A stretch of 64,000 nucleotides of DNA from Anthostomella pinea (GCA_963556695.1 CAUWAG010000003.1:1-64000); one strand, 5' to 3'. Positions 11,949-22,786 are shown, counted from the first letter of the stretch. Notes: generated from the sequence alone by a model not told the origin. A program made the numbers and translations.

Positions 11949-14397
11949 ATGAGCGAAGCAGACCAAAGTCTTCCATTAGAACGAAGGCAGGCGGTGAGAA
12001 TCCCCTTTCGAGGCCAGGTGGCACAAGCCTATCGATCAAAACTGATGCTGAAGTTAATGCGAACCAGTGCGATAATTGCAGAACCCGAAAGGTAAGTAAG
12101 ATAGGTGGGCGAGTTGCCTGGCTACCTACCTAGGTAAGTAATCATGTTGGCCTTTGCTAAACTTTGGACAGACCAAGTGCGATAGACGGTCGCCATGCGC
12201 GAGCTGCGTGACTCTCAAGGTCGCTTGCCGGACTACACGCCGAGCGGCGGAGAAACGGCAGCGTGTGCTCCTATCGTCAAAATATGACGAGGCGGTTCTG
12301 GAAACAGGCCGTCAGATTGGCGACATCAAAGAGATGTTGCAAACCTTCATGTCGACCAAGGACACTGCACCGCGGTCGCCGGGGATTTCAGATCATGCAC
12401 AGCATACACCGCGGTCAATGATTGACGAGCAGGTACCCAGTCTGTCAAGTGTGCATGAGGGATACAATGGTGATCCATCGTTCCAGTCGCACGCTCGCCG
12501 GGTTGAGAACACCCTGGAGGCCACATTTTCAATTTCGCAGCTCATTCACGTGCAACCTCCCGGCGCAACACTACAAGTCCCACCGCAGGAGACTAACGAG
12601 CCACTTCGCAACGTAGGTACGGCTAACATTTCTGCCTCGGGTAGGACTGCCAGCCCCGGGTTCGCCGCCCAATCGTTCGAGCTAGAGCCTGCCGATATGC
12701 CACTGCCACCGCTAGATATCGTTCTCAAGCTTCTTCGCCTGGCCAAGATTGAGAAGCAACGGTTCTTCGTCGATATCCCGACATTTCAGGAAGACGAGTT
12801 CGTTGATATGTGTAGGGCTGTCTATTTTGCAACGGAACCAGTGTCGCTTTGGACATGGATAGACGTAAACATCGGGCTTTATTACCTCTTCCTGGGAGTC
12901 AACGAAGCCTGTTGTATTCGCATGGATACGACCACCGAGGCGATGTGCTCGCACGGCAAAGTACTGAAAACGAATGCTGAAGCGGCAATGCAGAGTCTCC
13001 GCCTCTGTTCAGAACCTTCGGTAGAATCCTGCCGCGCTCTGTCGCTTCTTGTAAGTGTGGTGGTTCCTGAAGTGTAAAGCGTTGCTCTGACGTCTAGAAG
13101 GGAGTCTTCTACATCAAGGAAGGGCACAATACGATAGCCTGGAGATTGATAAGCGCCGCCGCAAGAGCGTGTCTGGATCTGGGCTTCCATCGATTGCTAA
13201 GCCATAGAAATAGCCAAGAAGATGCTCAGAAACGCCGCGTCTTCTGGCATATCTACTCGTGGGAGAAGGGACTAGCTATGACGTGTGGCCGAACGCCTGT
13301 GATACATCATTACGACGTATCGACGGTCTACCCGGCCGCCCCAGAAGGGTTTCGTAAAGACCCTATCAACAGTGTTCTTAGCAAGTGAGTTGCTCCTTCA
13401 GAACGGAAAACTTCTTCATGCCTGCTGATGTCGCGGAGACTGTATAAAGCTTTTCTTGACTTCGCTGTCGTCACTGGAGAAATCCAGCGGAAGCTCTTTT
13501 CGGCCTCAACGCAACATGCGTCGCAGCAGGAAGTCGAAAAGCATGTGGGGGAACTCGCAGCCCGGTTGTTGGGCCTCCACGAGACAGTAGCATCTGTACG
13601 AACCTTGCATGACATGCTCCCGGACTTGTTGCTGACCTACCTCATGCAGGCAAAATCCGACGATCCTACTTGGGACGAGATGTACCAAGCTATCGCGATC
13701 TTGCTGGACATCGAGATATATTCCCTGCTCACGAGTGTGTATCGGATGCTGCCGCCGACTTCAATGTCGCCTCACCCACTGCAATGCTCCGATGAATGTG
13801 TAGACACGGCTCGCGTGGCACTGACGAAACTTGTGAACGCTGGCGAGAAGATGCTGGAATCATGTCCCGCGGGCTGGGGTAATATGCTGAACTTGTATGT
13901 TTCTGTATAGAGGAAGAGTTGTTCTACCGCTGATACCGTGATGTAGGATCCTGTCCATGGCACCATTTGTGTCATACCTCGTCCTCGCCGGCAATGCCAT
14001 CGCCACATCGTCCGGTACCGACTTGCCGCTCCTGTCTTCGGCAGTCTCGGTGCTGGCGCCAAGCGCGGCGAGCTCCCATATGATTCGCAAAATGCACGAT
14101 GCTTGCGAGAGATTCGGTCGAATTGTGCCCCTCATAGTCTCGAGCGTGAGCGGCGGCTCGTCAAGCCAAAATGGACTTCAAACGCAAGCACCCCATGGTG
14201 GTTTCCCTCTCGATCAGATGACCGTCGGACCAGATACATCCAATGATATGCCGATGAACTCGCTCGACTATGGCTTCCCGATGGCACAGGAAGACTGGGA
14301 CAACGTCATGATGGGGTTCGAGTCCGAGCTTGGCAACTACGATCCTAGGGCGCTGACGGACATCATGGAGCCTTACATCGCCAACGCAGGCTGGTGA
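11949..14397 (+). CDS. Zn2Cys6 fungal transcription factor with a 24-nt microexon
   Basis: A nuclear DNA-binding regulator. My model has six exons: 11949-11993, 12068-12091, 12172-13050, 13098-13384, 13439-13894 and 13947-14397, giving about 713 aa with every phase compatible. The binuclear zinc cluster follows CX2CX6CX5CX2CX6C exactly. Its first half (CDNCRTRK) is carried alone on the 24-nt exon 2, and the second half starts exon 3 (TKCDRRSPCASC). The start ATG at 11949 is chosen because no ATG precedes the zinc cluster in its own frame, and splicing yields a basic stretch (RRQA) just before it. A fungal-specific middle homology region around exons 3-4 contains KRRVFWHIYSWEKGLAM. The target genes are unknown. 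Confidence 0.88.
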
Positions 14398-14817
14398 ATA
14401 TGCGCCTAATCTGGTTCGGCTCCAGGTCCAGGCCGTTTGATAGTCTCTTCCGGATGAGGCGTCACCGAAGGTTGGGAATTAATTATAATAATATGATTGG
14501 CAAACATATGCGTCCGTTGAGAGCGAGCGATCAAGGAGGTGACACAAGAGGCGAAGACGGCATCAGCAACGTTACATTAAGAGGGATTATAGGCCATGGA
14601 GAACTCGCCATTGACGTGTCATGTCTTTCGCCTAGTGTTGCGTATGAGAAAATGACCTCTAACTAAAGCGCAGACATTAATTGGATAACGAATTCGAATG
14701 GATTAGACGGAGCAAGCCAAAATAACACCACTTACAGTCCTAATACCTTTCGCTGCGAGCTATTTGTTAAGGGCAGGGTTAACCTCGAATCGCTAATTAG
14801 AAATGTTAGCAGCACAG
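14398..14817. other. Intergenic, no gene seen
   Basis: The 3' flank of the transcription factor gene, becoming AT-rich up to the inserted LTR. No feature is recognised. Confidence 0.5.
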
Positions 14818-15168
14818 TGTTACGAACCAACAAGTACAGCGGCCCGTCGGCAGGCCAGGCAGGAAACCATTGGTAGAGGATCAATGGGGACACTACGCAC
14901 GGAATAACGATTGTACGGATCAAGTGACCAGGGGCACAGGCTCACGGGCTCACAGTGATCCAGGCTCACGGGATCACAGTGAACCAAGAGCAGATACCTC
15001 ATCAGTGAGGGAGAGATTGGATATATAAGGATGGACATTTCCTAGCTAGAACAGATAGACAGTCTCTACCTCAGTGATCAATCTAAGCATCTTAGCCAAC
15101 ACTAAGGTGGGAGAAATCTCCTGACGACTCGACTACACAGTGAACCCAGTTCAGACCAAGCCCCAGCA
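14818..15168 (-). repeat. Solo LTR-like repeat, inverted copy of 7.8-8.17 kb
   Basis: Reads TGTTACGAACCAACAAG at its left edge and CCCCAGCA at its right. It is the reverse complement of the repeat at 7796-8172, with long matching stretches such as GGAGAGATTGGATATATAAG. It interrupts the OrsD-like pseudogene on its right. The flanking 5-mers do not match, so the insertion may have been followed by recombination or deletion. Confidence 0.75.
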
Positions 15169-15670
15169 CCTTCCGTCGCCGCTCCTTCTCTTCTGCTGCC
15201 AGTTTGGCATCGTATGCCGCTAGCATGAGCTGTCACATATTGCTGTTAGTGCCAGTGCTATTAATGCCGCTGCTCCCGCCTGCTCCTACATCCGTTTTTG
15301 CGGCCGCGATCTGCTTGCTTGACGGCCGCTCCACCTCGAACCAGCCGCTTGCAGCCCGATTGCGGAAGAACCTCTGACACGCCACGCCCGTGCGCCACGG
15401 CACCTTGTCCTCTGCTGTGGCTGTGGTGTCTTGTCCGCCTGTGACCCGACCTCGATTCTGCGGGTTGGTCCGTCTGTGCGTTGCTCGGCAATGGTCTTGT
15501 ATATTCTTCAGCTGCCGGCTGATGTATGGGCACTGCGTACATGCCAACCCGTCTCTTTATGGCGGGTGCAGATGCGGGTTGGCAGCGCACTCGGATAGCG
15601 GGAACTCGAAGTCGGCTTGCAGTTGCGCCTGGCTAAAGAAGATGTCAGGGGTCTGCTGAACTTCTTGCAT
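15169..15670 (-). pseudogene. OrsD-like zinc-finger gene remnant
   Basis: Reading from an ATG at 15670, the frame encodes a finger-like motif (CTQCPYISRQLKNIQDHCRATH) and a downstream VACQRFFRNRAASGWFEV. Both resemble the OrsD/DUF3505 family found in repeat-borne fungal genes. One in-frame TAA precedes the finger. A TGA precedes QLMLAAYDAKLAAE, where the other copy at 34.9 kb has TGG, a typical RIP change. The frame is cut off at ERRRK by the solo LTR. The 34.9-kb copy preserves the part lost here. Confidence 0.7.
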
Positions 15671-15882
15671 AATTTTGCGCCGTTATTACGTTATTCGCAA
15701 TGCATGGCTTGCAGCTTTTAAATACGACTTAACCTCGTTCGCTACGCATGCATAATAACATTCTGAGCATATAACAATCTTCTGTGGTGAGACATAAATG
15801 AACAGGATTATCATGAATAAATTATATAAGCAAAAGAATAAGAGACAAAGAAAAAAAAAAGTCGAGTTGCATCTATCATTTT

Positions 15883-16221
15883 CCTGCCGTCTGACCCCTT
15901 GTCCAGCCCGGCGCCCCGCTAGTCAGGCATCCCGCCCGCCTCCCGGCTCCAGGCCCAACTTTCCCCTAACCCCAACGGACAGAGAAAGCCCCCTTCCAAT
16001 CGTCGCAGCGACACGCCGACAGCACGGCCGGATTCGCCGTCTCGTCCTCTCTATATAACCGTCAACGCCGGCCGATTTTTTGTCTGGGAACCAAATCGAC
16101 TCTATCCCCTCGTCTTCAAATCGACTCTACCCCCCTGGTCACCGTGCACGCGCCCACTTGCGCCGCGTGCAGGTCCGTGCGCAAATCGACTCTAGTAGAG
16201 TCGATTTGGGAATAATGCCTA
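15883..16221 (+). repeat. Duplicated ~340-bp segment with AAATCGACTCTA array, copy 1
   Basis: Aligns with 35096-35434 over its full length (shared AGCACGGCCGGATTCGCCGT, CACCGTGCACGCGCC). It contains three direct AAATCGACTCTA motifs and one inverted copy, and it ends with a near-perfect palindrome at 16182-16208. The two copies diverge just after GCCTAGG, so the segment boundary lies at about 16221. It overlaps the 5' end of the HET reading frame and may supply that gene's promoter. Confidence 0.9.
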
Positions 16222-18314
16222 GGACAAGGACTGCCAGACTTCGCCCGCCGGTCGAGATGGAGGATGTGAGCGATATCGACGAACGGTCTAATAAAAGGTG
16301 GCTCCCGTGCCATGACCTTACTTGCCATTGCAACAACAGGACACCCTTCGCGCCTGCACACTATGCGGTCGTATCGCAATGGGAACAGCGAGTGCGCGCT
16401 GCCGCATTGTGCGACAACGCCAATCCCGCCCTCATACTGACGACAGCTATATTGTCGCTCACAAATACCAAGCCGGCGACGAAGCGCTCTCGATCTGTCC
16501 GGGATCGTGACACCGCTGTATCGACCAGGCCGCCATCTTCGCAGAACTCCGTCATGTTACATGCGCCGCCATCATCTCCGACGTTGCAGCCGCCTGACAA
16601 AAGGTTCCGGCCGGAATTGTTCGCAAGATGTATGCCGTTGTATCAGTATAAAAAGCTCCGACAAGGCGAGATACGTCTACTCCAGATCTTGCCCGGGCAC
16701 TATAGTGACCCAGTACAGTGCACACTATCAACGGTTAGTATCAACGAGGTCGAACAACAACCTTACGAAGCGCTGTCATACACATGGGGTGCTTTAGCGG
16801 GTATGCAGTGGATCCTTGTTATCGACAATGACGCCTCCGGACGAACACATCACGGTGGCTTGAAAGTCCGGTGGAACTGCTACAATACACTGAAACGCTT
16901 ACGGCGGGAAGATTCCTCGAGGACGATGTGGATAGACGCAATTTGCATCGATCAAGATAATCTCGAAGAACGAAGCCAACAGGTCGGCTTCATGTCGCGG
17001 ATTTACTCTCTAGCCGAGCAGGTTGTGGTGTGTCTCCGATATTGGGATAAAGTCGAACTTCCATACGAAACAAAAGCCCGCGAATCGATGATCGGCCGGC
17101 GGCCCCTGGAGCCGACGGAAAATCGGGTTAGAGGAGGAATGATAGATGATTTTTGCCGCGATGCGCAGAACATGATGCGCGAATACGAGTGGTTCCATAG
17201 GGTATGGGTCGTTCAAGAAGTTGTCAATGCACGCAAAGTTGTGTTTGTGTGTGGAAGGCACCAGACACCATGGGATGCCTTTGTCTCACACTTTGGGCAT
17301 TATCTCGCCGGTGTCTGGTCATTGCCCGTGCCACTCTCACAGGAAGACTGGAAGAACCTCAATGCGCTCGATGCAGCTCGTATTCTGCGCCCCTGTCGAG
17401 CTACCGAGCCACTTGACAAAGTCTTCGCGGTGCCGGGTCTTCTCAGAGACGACCCTGGCATCACAATCGACTATACAAGGCAGCCAGATGCAGCTTATAC
17501 ACTCTTTGCGCGCGAGACGATCAGCGGCAGAGGTGAAAGTTCTGATTGCGTTCCGGGAGAGAGTCTTGACATCCTTTCTGATGCCATTCAGAGCACACCG
17601 GCATGCAGCTGGGCACCAGACTGGAACAAGGCGAGACGTGTCATGCCCGTGGGCGGAGCATACAACCGCTTCGAAGCGGGAGGCTGTTGCCAGAGAGCTC
17701 GGAGGCCGTGGCGATTATTGAGGACCGATCACCTCCGTTTGCAGATCATCAAGCTTGGGAGAATCGCGGATTGCGCTGAACCATGGGGAACGGAGGGGGC
17801 TCACGGTCACAGGTTTGGGGGCACTTCGGAGACAATGCGGTACAATACCATTCAAAGAGACTGGACTGAACTTGCTAGAGGAGCCGGACTCGAGCGGGCT
17901 TCTGAGGAGCTCCGGTGTCTCTTGCGGGACGATCATGCAATAGACTGGGTCGATGACCGTAGGCTGCTCCTGCTCGACACCGGTGTGCTCTGTCTCGGGC
18001 CTAGAGTTCAGATGCAAATCAGCCCCGTCAGGGTAGAGGTAGGTGATATGGTCTGCATCATTCTCGGAGCGCGGACACCTTTTATACTCCGCGAGGCATC
18101 CCACCTCCGCCGGCCTGATCCGGACGGCTTGCACGGCTGCGAGAGCTGCGTGCAAGCCCGTCTTGTAGGCGACTGCTATGTATCTGGTGTTATGCACGGC
18201 GAAGCGGTGCGGTGGGACTGGCGTATGGACCACGAGGGCTGGATGGTCGTTGAGGGTGTCAGCGAAGCCTTCTGGGAGCGAGGGTACCGGCTCGAGCAAT
18301 TATATCTCTACTGA
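16080..18314 (+). CDS. HET-domain protein (heterokaryon incompatibility-like)
   Basis: A single-exon frame of 744 codons. HET-domain proteins act in non-self recognition and trigger programmed death when incompatible hyphae fuse. The HET domain (PF06985) starts near residue 228 with YEALSYTWG. It continues with CYNTLKRLR, MWIDAICIDQDNLEERSQQV, MSRIYSLAEQVVVCL and RVWVVQEVVNARKVVFVCG. The C-terminal third has the usual VGDMVCIILGARTPFILRE and LVGDCYVSGVMHGEAV. There are no WD40 or ankyrin repeats, so this is the short HET type. The first 45 codons lie in the duplicated segment, and an ATG at 16215 (MPRTRTARL) is an equally good or better start. The frame has no stops despite its repeat-rich surroundings. 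Confidence 0.9.
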   Translation: MSGNQIDSIPSSSNRLYPPGHRARAHLRRVQVRAQIDSSRVDLGIMPRTRTARLRPPVEMEDVSDIDERSNKRWLPCHDLTCHCNNRTPFAPAHYAVVSQWEQRVRAAALCDNANPALILTTAILSLTNTKPATKRSRSVRDRDTAVSTRPPSSQNSVMLHAPPSSPTLQPPDKRFRPELFARCMPLYQYKKLRQGEIRLLQILPGHYSDPVQCTLSTVSINEVEQQPYEALSYTWGALAGMQWILVIDNDASGRTHHGGLKVRWNCYNTLKRLRREDSSRTMWIDAICIDQDNLEERSQQVGFMSRIYSLAEQVVVCLRYWDKVELPYETKARESMIGRRPLEPTENRVRGGMIDDFCRDAQNMMREYEWFHRVWVVQEVVNARKVVFVCGRHQTPWDAFVSHFGHYLAGVWSLPVPLSQEDWKNLNALDAARILRPCRATEPLDKVFAVPGLLRDDPGITIDYTRQPDAAYTLFARETISGRGESSDCVPGESLDILSDAIQSTPACSWAPDWNKARRVMPVGGAYNRFEAGGCCQRARRPWRLLRTDHLRLQIIKLGRIADCAEPWGTEGAHGHRFGGTSETMRYNTIQRDWTELARGAGLERASEELRCLLRDDHAIDWVDDRRLLLLDTGVLCLGPRVQMQISPVRVEVGDMVCIILGARTPFILREASHLRRPDPDGLHGCESCVQARLVGDCYVSGVMHGEAVRWDWRMDHEGWMVVEGVSEAFWERGYRLEQLYLY

Positions 18315-18317
18315 AAC

Positions 18318-18908
18318 CGACAGCCTCTCCACAAGAGGCTAAGTCCACAAGGCTAAGTCCACATGGATCACATCACTTGCTCCATCTAGCTACGAAGACG
18401 TGATCGGCCTGCTTGTAGCGAGCACCTTCGACAGGGAGCTTGTTATTACGGTATGGATTGTTTGTTATGGTATGTTCGGAAGCAGTAATATGTGATCATC
18501 ACGGTATGGAGGTCGCTATTGTTGGTAAGGTATGGTATAGACCACTATACCGCATCACCATATCATACCACATCACCATACCATACTAACAAGATTACTT
18601 ACCATCATCACACGCGTGTCGAAGCTCAGGCTTTAGCACACTTTGGGTGGTCTCTTCTGCCTCTTACTCCCTGCAAAGCGTGCCCTCGGTTTCCGCAGTG
18701 ACAGGATGTGACGCCATTCTCGGACCTTGGTAGCGGCTCGGGAAAGCCTGCGATAAAGAAGTACGTTGTCAGTCAATCGAGGTAGTTGGCTGAGCTCAAG
18801 GCGCGAGCAAATCGACGGCTGGCCAGACCGTCACCCCCGTCAGCCGCCAATCAGTCGAGCGTGCCGGTCCGGAGACTTATGAGGGCTGAGTGTAACGACT
18901 CAACCGCT
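18318..18908. other. Intergenic with imperfect inverted repeats
   Basis: This is the shared 3' region of the convergent HET and MFS genes. Between 18450 and 18620 it holds several GGTATGG/CCATACC motifs in opposite orientations that could fold into hairpins. A piece of the window's MITE end (GAGACTTATGAGGGCTGAGT) lies at about 18872-18892. Confidence 0.5.
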
Positions 18909-20311
18909 CTACATGATACCCGCCAGACTCACCCTGTCCTTCCTCCTCACCAGTGCCCAAGAGGTCAGGATCGCACTGATCCCGACCACAAGGAAAGCCA
19001 GACAAATCTCATAAGACACGCGGTAAGAGGGCCCAAACACCGTATTATAAACGTGAGGCCCGACAATGCCCCCGAATTGGGCCATCGCGTTCGTCCAGCC
19101 GATGCCGATCCCAGAGGCCACCATACCATCCAACGCGCGCATACGCTCTGGCCAAATGACGGGGTAGGCTGACCCTGTGCAAGCGACGGCCACAATCAGG
19201 CATATGTACTTGACCACGGCGTTGGAGACGGTGAAAAGGACGATGTAGCAGACTATGATGGTGGATTCAACTGGTAAGTTGTTAGCATCATTAGATTGAG
19301 GGGATGAGGATAGGAGAGGAGCGTGGGAAGTTCAACTCACTTGCAACGGCTGTCGTCCATGGCTGGATGACGCGTTGTGTAGGAAGTATCCCACTGTATT
19401 CAAGAACACGAAGCCCGTGACGTATGGAGGCTCGAACAAGGTCAGCTCCATTAAGCGACCAAGCACGAAATTAGGTACTCACAATATTCATCAGCTGAGA
19501 ATTCGACGTCGTCATGAAACCCAACTGGTAGATGACCGTCGGCAGGGCATATCCGACCCCAAAACCCCCGATCCCATGGCAGATCCAGTAGATGGTAAAG
19601 GTGTAAAATGTCGGGTCTTTGAAGAGCTTCTTGACAGACTTGGAGTCCCAGTTCCCACTCTTGCCTGTGGGCGCCGCTTTGTCAAGTCGGCCGATGAGGA
19701 CGTCGCGTTCCTCGTCGCTGAGCATGTGGCATGTCTCGGGGTAGTCGGGCAGCCCGAATAGGGCAACGAAGGCCAGGATGATCGCTGGGAGGCCTTCTAG
19801 CAGGAATAGCCATCGCCAGCCAGCAAGATGGCCCAATCCATCCTAGGAGCGGTGCTGTCAGCATGGAGCTCAGTGCAGTAGCATGTGTTAGGTAACCTCT
19901 CGCCAGAATCCAAGTAATTACTTGGAAATAAGCTTAGACTAGGTACTGACCATAAACCCAATAGCATAAGCCAAAAGCCCCGAGAGTGCACTCGACAGCT
20001 GGCCGACAGAGTAGAAAATGGCGATACGCTGTGGTAGCTCGCTTGGTTTGTACCAGAACGCCATGTGGTAGAAAACCGCCGGGAAGAACCCAGCTTCGGC
20101 CAGCCCGATGGCGAAGCGGGCACACATAATCCCCTTGAAATCCTGAACCGCTGAGGACGAGCTCGCGGATATGCCCTGTCATGCCTTGGTTCGCACTTTT
20201 CCCTTGGGGAGGGCTGGTTTCCCGGCCGGAAAGAGGAACATTAGGAGGGAGCCGGGGAATAAACCCGTCGCGATGTCACGGAGGGTATGGGTTCCGCTAC
20301 TTACCCATAAC

Positions 20312-22383
20312 TTCTCATAAGATGGGTCCAGTCGTTCATGTCCGAGCGGTCCGCAAGAGTTCGGTTTGAAGGTACTGTGACCGATATAAAAGCTCTCACT
20401 TGTGGGCTCCCACAAGGCTCACCAGTCTCTCCAATCCTCTACATGCTGTATACAGAGCCAATCTGTGCCCGACTTGGCATGAAAAGAAGACGCTTTGGAT
20501 ATGCAGATGATCTAGCAACACTCTGCATTGGAAAGAACCTTAAAGAAACAGCTGCAGAGGCTTCTGAAAACCTTCATTTGCTCAACCAATGGGGACATAA
20601 CAATGCTATTGAATTTGATCCCGACAAAACCGAGATCATGCACTTCTCACGGAAAAAGAACTCAGACAATCCCCCAGTTTGCCACGGAACAATGAACAAA
20701 ACAGCTAAGCATTCCATGCGATGGCTAGGTGTCCTTCTGGATAGGAAACTAAACTTCAAAGACCATGTTTCTCACTGGGCCAAGAAAGCTAGTAGGGTAG
20801 CAAATCACCTTCGAGGACTATGCAACACAGTCAAAGGACTTCCAGTAAAGTCAACCAAGAGGGCTGTGAAAGCTTGTGTTATTCCTATTCTCACACATGG
20901 CCTGGAGGCCTGGTACCCAGGAATCGAGAAAACTGGGAGCTTAGGTGAGACATCAGCATGTCGCATTAAGGGGCTTCTTGGAACAATAGATGCCGTACTA
21001 CGAACGGCGATCAGGGCTATCTTGCCAGTCTGGAAAACACACCCTGGACATATCTTACACTTTGAATCGCAGATTCCCCCAGCAGGAGTTCTTGCAGAGT
21101 CAATAAGACGACGTCACGGCCTCCGACTAGGACGAATAGATCAGAGACACCCTCTGGTTGGCAGGCTCCAAATACAAGCTCGCAAGGATCCAACAAGGCT
21201 ACAAAGAAGCTTCCAGCTAGTCCCTGACTTCCAGAGACCAATACTTACCAGGCCATCATGGAGGAAGCGCCCAATCCGCAAAGACAAAGACAAAGAAACA
21301 GAGCTCTTCAAGCAATGGTTACAAGAGAGAAACGTGAACACTGACCTTGTCATCTACTCAGATGGATCACAGTTGGATGACCAAGGCACAATCCGCACTG
21401 GATGGGGTTATACCATCAGGAAAGGCGGCACTACACAAGAAGTATACCGGGGAAGGGGCAGACTTCTACAAGCAGAAGTAGTAGATGCTGAAGTCCATGG
21501 TGCTCTCCAAGGTCTTGCAGCAGCCAGGGCAATTGGACACGGAAAACAGCTATATGTCTGCCTGGACAACACGTCAGTGGTAGATGGGCTCAATGGGACT
21601 CCACCCGAGACATCACAAAACATTTTTCTACGATTTCAAGAACTTGCCACAGCACACACTCCTGGAGTGACCGTCAAATGGATTCCTGGACACAGAGATA
21701 TTGATGGCAACGAAGCTGCCGACACACTAGCAAAAGAGGGTGCCATGCTGGAAACAGACACAACAAATCTTCCTACAATCTCTTGGGTCAAGAGAGATCT
21801 CAAAAGACAGGGCAAGAAAGAGTTCAACCAATGGTGGAAAGACCAATCAGAATCTAGGTATCAAGAAGTATACTCACATGCAGTAACTGAAAGAGACCTT
21901 ATATCTTTTAAGAGGAGTACTTTACACAGACTTCTAGCGGCCAGATCTGGACATGGCGACTTTGCCAGATACCATGAACGCTTTGGGCACACAGATTCAA
22001 ATGATCACTGCAGCTGTGGTGAGAAGAAAACACCACAACACATTTTCTTTTGTAAGAGGCTGGGGAAAAATCGGCTACTGCCTAGGCATTCGCCTAGGGC
22101 AGCTTGTTTACAATACTTAGGGGAGAGGAGCACAGAATGGGCAAAATTCGTGGAGAAGAGCAAGTTCTTTTCAACAATCTGCCCCTGATAGATAGCCTTC
22201 CTTGAAGGACCAGATGGATGACCCCAAGGTCATACCGCCGCAACAACGGGGATGGGCCCGTGAGCGGGTCTGACTGTACTTATTATCTTGAGACCTCCAC
22301 AACCCTGCGATGCAGAGGCTCTGGGAGGCGTGGTTTGCACTACTGAGGAGCTACCCCCACGTTAAATACAAAACAAACAAACA
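20312..22383 (+). mobile_element. 5'-truncated Tad1-like LINE with 14-bp target duplication
   Basis: A non-LTR retrotransposon inserted antisense to the MFS gene. A perfect 14-bp target duplication (TACTTACCCATAAC) flanks it at 20298-20311 and 22384-22397. The element starts inside the reverse transcriptase domain and ends with an AAACA-type tail. Its 3' end is shared with the telomere-attached fragment at 454-686. The intact frame and exact target duplication suggest a recent insertion not yet hit by RIP. Confidence 0.95.
20338..22188 (+). CDS. LINE reverse transcriptase/RNase H (N-terminally truncated)
   Basis: A 616-codon frame, open from the insertion junction. It has the second half of the reverse transcriptase (GLPQGSPVSPIL, FGYADDLATL with the catalytic YADD). 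A complete RNase H follows with its acidic residues in place (IYSDGS, AEVHGAL, LDNTSVVDG, GHRDIDGNEAAD). The C-terminal Cys/His motif is HCSCGEKKTPQHIFFC. The N-terminal RT motifs, endonuclease and gag-like ORF are missing, so this copy cannot be autonomous. The annotated Met is only the first ATG in the truncated frame. Confidence 0.93.
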   Translation: MSERSARVRFEGTVTDIKALTCGLPQGSPVSPILYMLYTEPICARLGMKRRRFGYADDLATLCIGKNLKETAAEASENLHLLNQWGHNNAIEFDPDKTEIMHFSRKKNSDNPPVCHGTMNKTAKHSMRWLGVLLDRKLNFKDHVSHWAKKASRVANHLRGLCNTVKGLPVKSTKRAVKACVIPILTHGLEAWYPGIEKTGSLGETSACRIKGLLGTIDAVLRTAIRAILPVWKTHPGHILHFESQIPPAGVLAESIRRRHGLRLGRIDQRHPLVGRLQIQARKDPTRLQRSFQLVPDFQRPILTRPSWRKRPIRKDKDKETELFKQWLQERNVNTDLVIYSDGSQLDDQGTIRTGWGYTIRKGGTTQEVYRGRGRLLQAEVVDAEVHGALQGLAAARAIGHGKQLYVCLDNTSVVDGLNGTPPETSQNIFLRFQELATAHTPGVTVKWIPGHRDIDGNEAADTLAKEGAMLETDTTNLPTISWVKRDLKRQGKKEFNQWWKDQSESRYQEVYSHAVTERDLISFKRSTLHRLLAARSGHGDFARYHERFGHTDSNDHCSCGEKKTPQHIFFCKRLGKNRLLPRHSPRAACLQYLGERSTEWAKFVEKSKFFSTICP

Positions 22384-22786
22384 TACTTACCCATAACAAG
22401 ATCAAAATGAACATCCACCGCAATGGTTTGAAAGCCTTCAGGAGGACTGTGTTCGTAGGCTCGAAGAACAGATAGCTGTAAGAGAAGATGGACAGCGTCC
22501 ACGCCCACTGGGCCGGGTTGAGGTTGAGCTGTTTCTTGATGCCGGTGCCATTCTCGATGTTGATGATGGCCGCGTTAGAGTAGTTGGCTAAGTCGATAAC
22601 CCGGAATATGTACACCAGGGAGTAGAAACCCACGAGCCACAAGTCTACCTTTCGCATAACTTGTTTCTTGAGGGCCTTGTAGACATCCCCTACTTCCTCA
22701 TCTGAGAGGGATGATTCCCCATCTCTGGAGATCGGTACTGGGAGGTCATGCGCGGTTGCCGCAGGCTCACGTTTGCTGGAAGTCAT

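Larger units (their letters stand above)
18909..22786 (-). pseudogene. ACS-family MFS transporter, LINE-interrupted and frameshifted
   Basis: A plasma-membrane importer of the anion:cation symporter group (allantoate/nicotinate permease-like). My model has five exons: 22786-22391, 20175-19951, 19842-19483, 19430-19341 and 19270-18909, about 477 aa. Family hallmarks are LANYSNAAI in TM1, AQWAWTLSIFSYSYLFFEP, ARFAIGLAEAGFFPAVFYHM and WRWLFLLEGLPA. Intron 1 holds a LINE whose target duplication copied the splice donor, so exon 1 keeps an intact GTAAGT. Exon 4 needs one extra base near 19375: the frame changes from TGFVFLNTVGYFLH to RVIQPWTTAVA, and the phase of exon 5 fits only if that base is missing. 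With this frameshift the gene is probably dead, unless it is a sequencing error. Confidence 0.82.

Noticed and set aside
1020..18314. A secondary-metabolite gene cluster (FAD oxidase, Zn2Cys6 factor, transporters)
   Set aside because: No backbone enzyme (PKS, NRPS, terpene synthase) is present, and the genes are separated by long repeat blocks; physical closeness alone is not enough.
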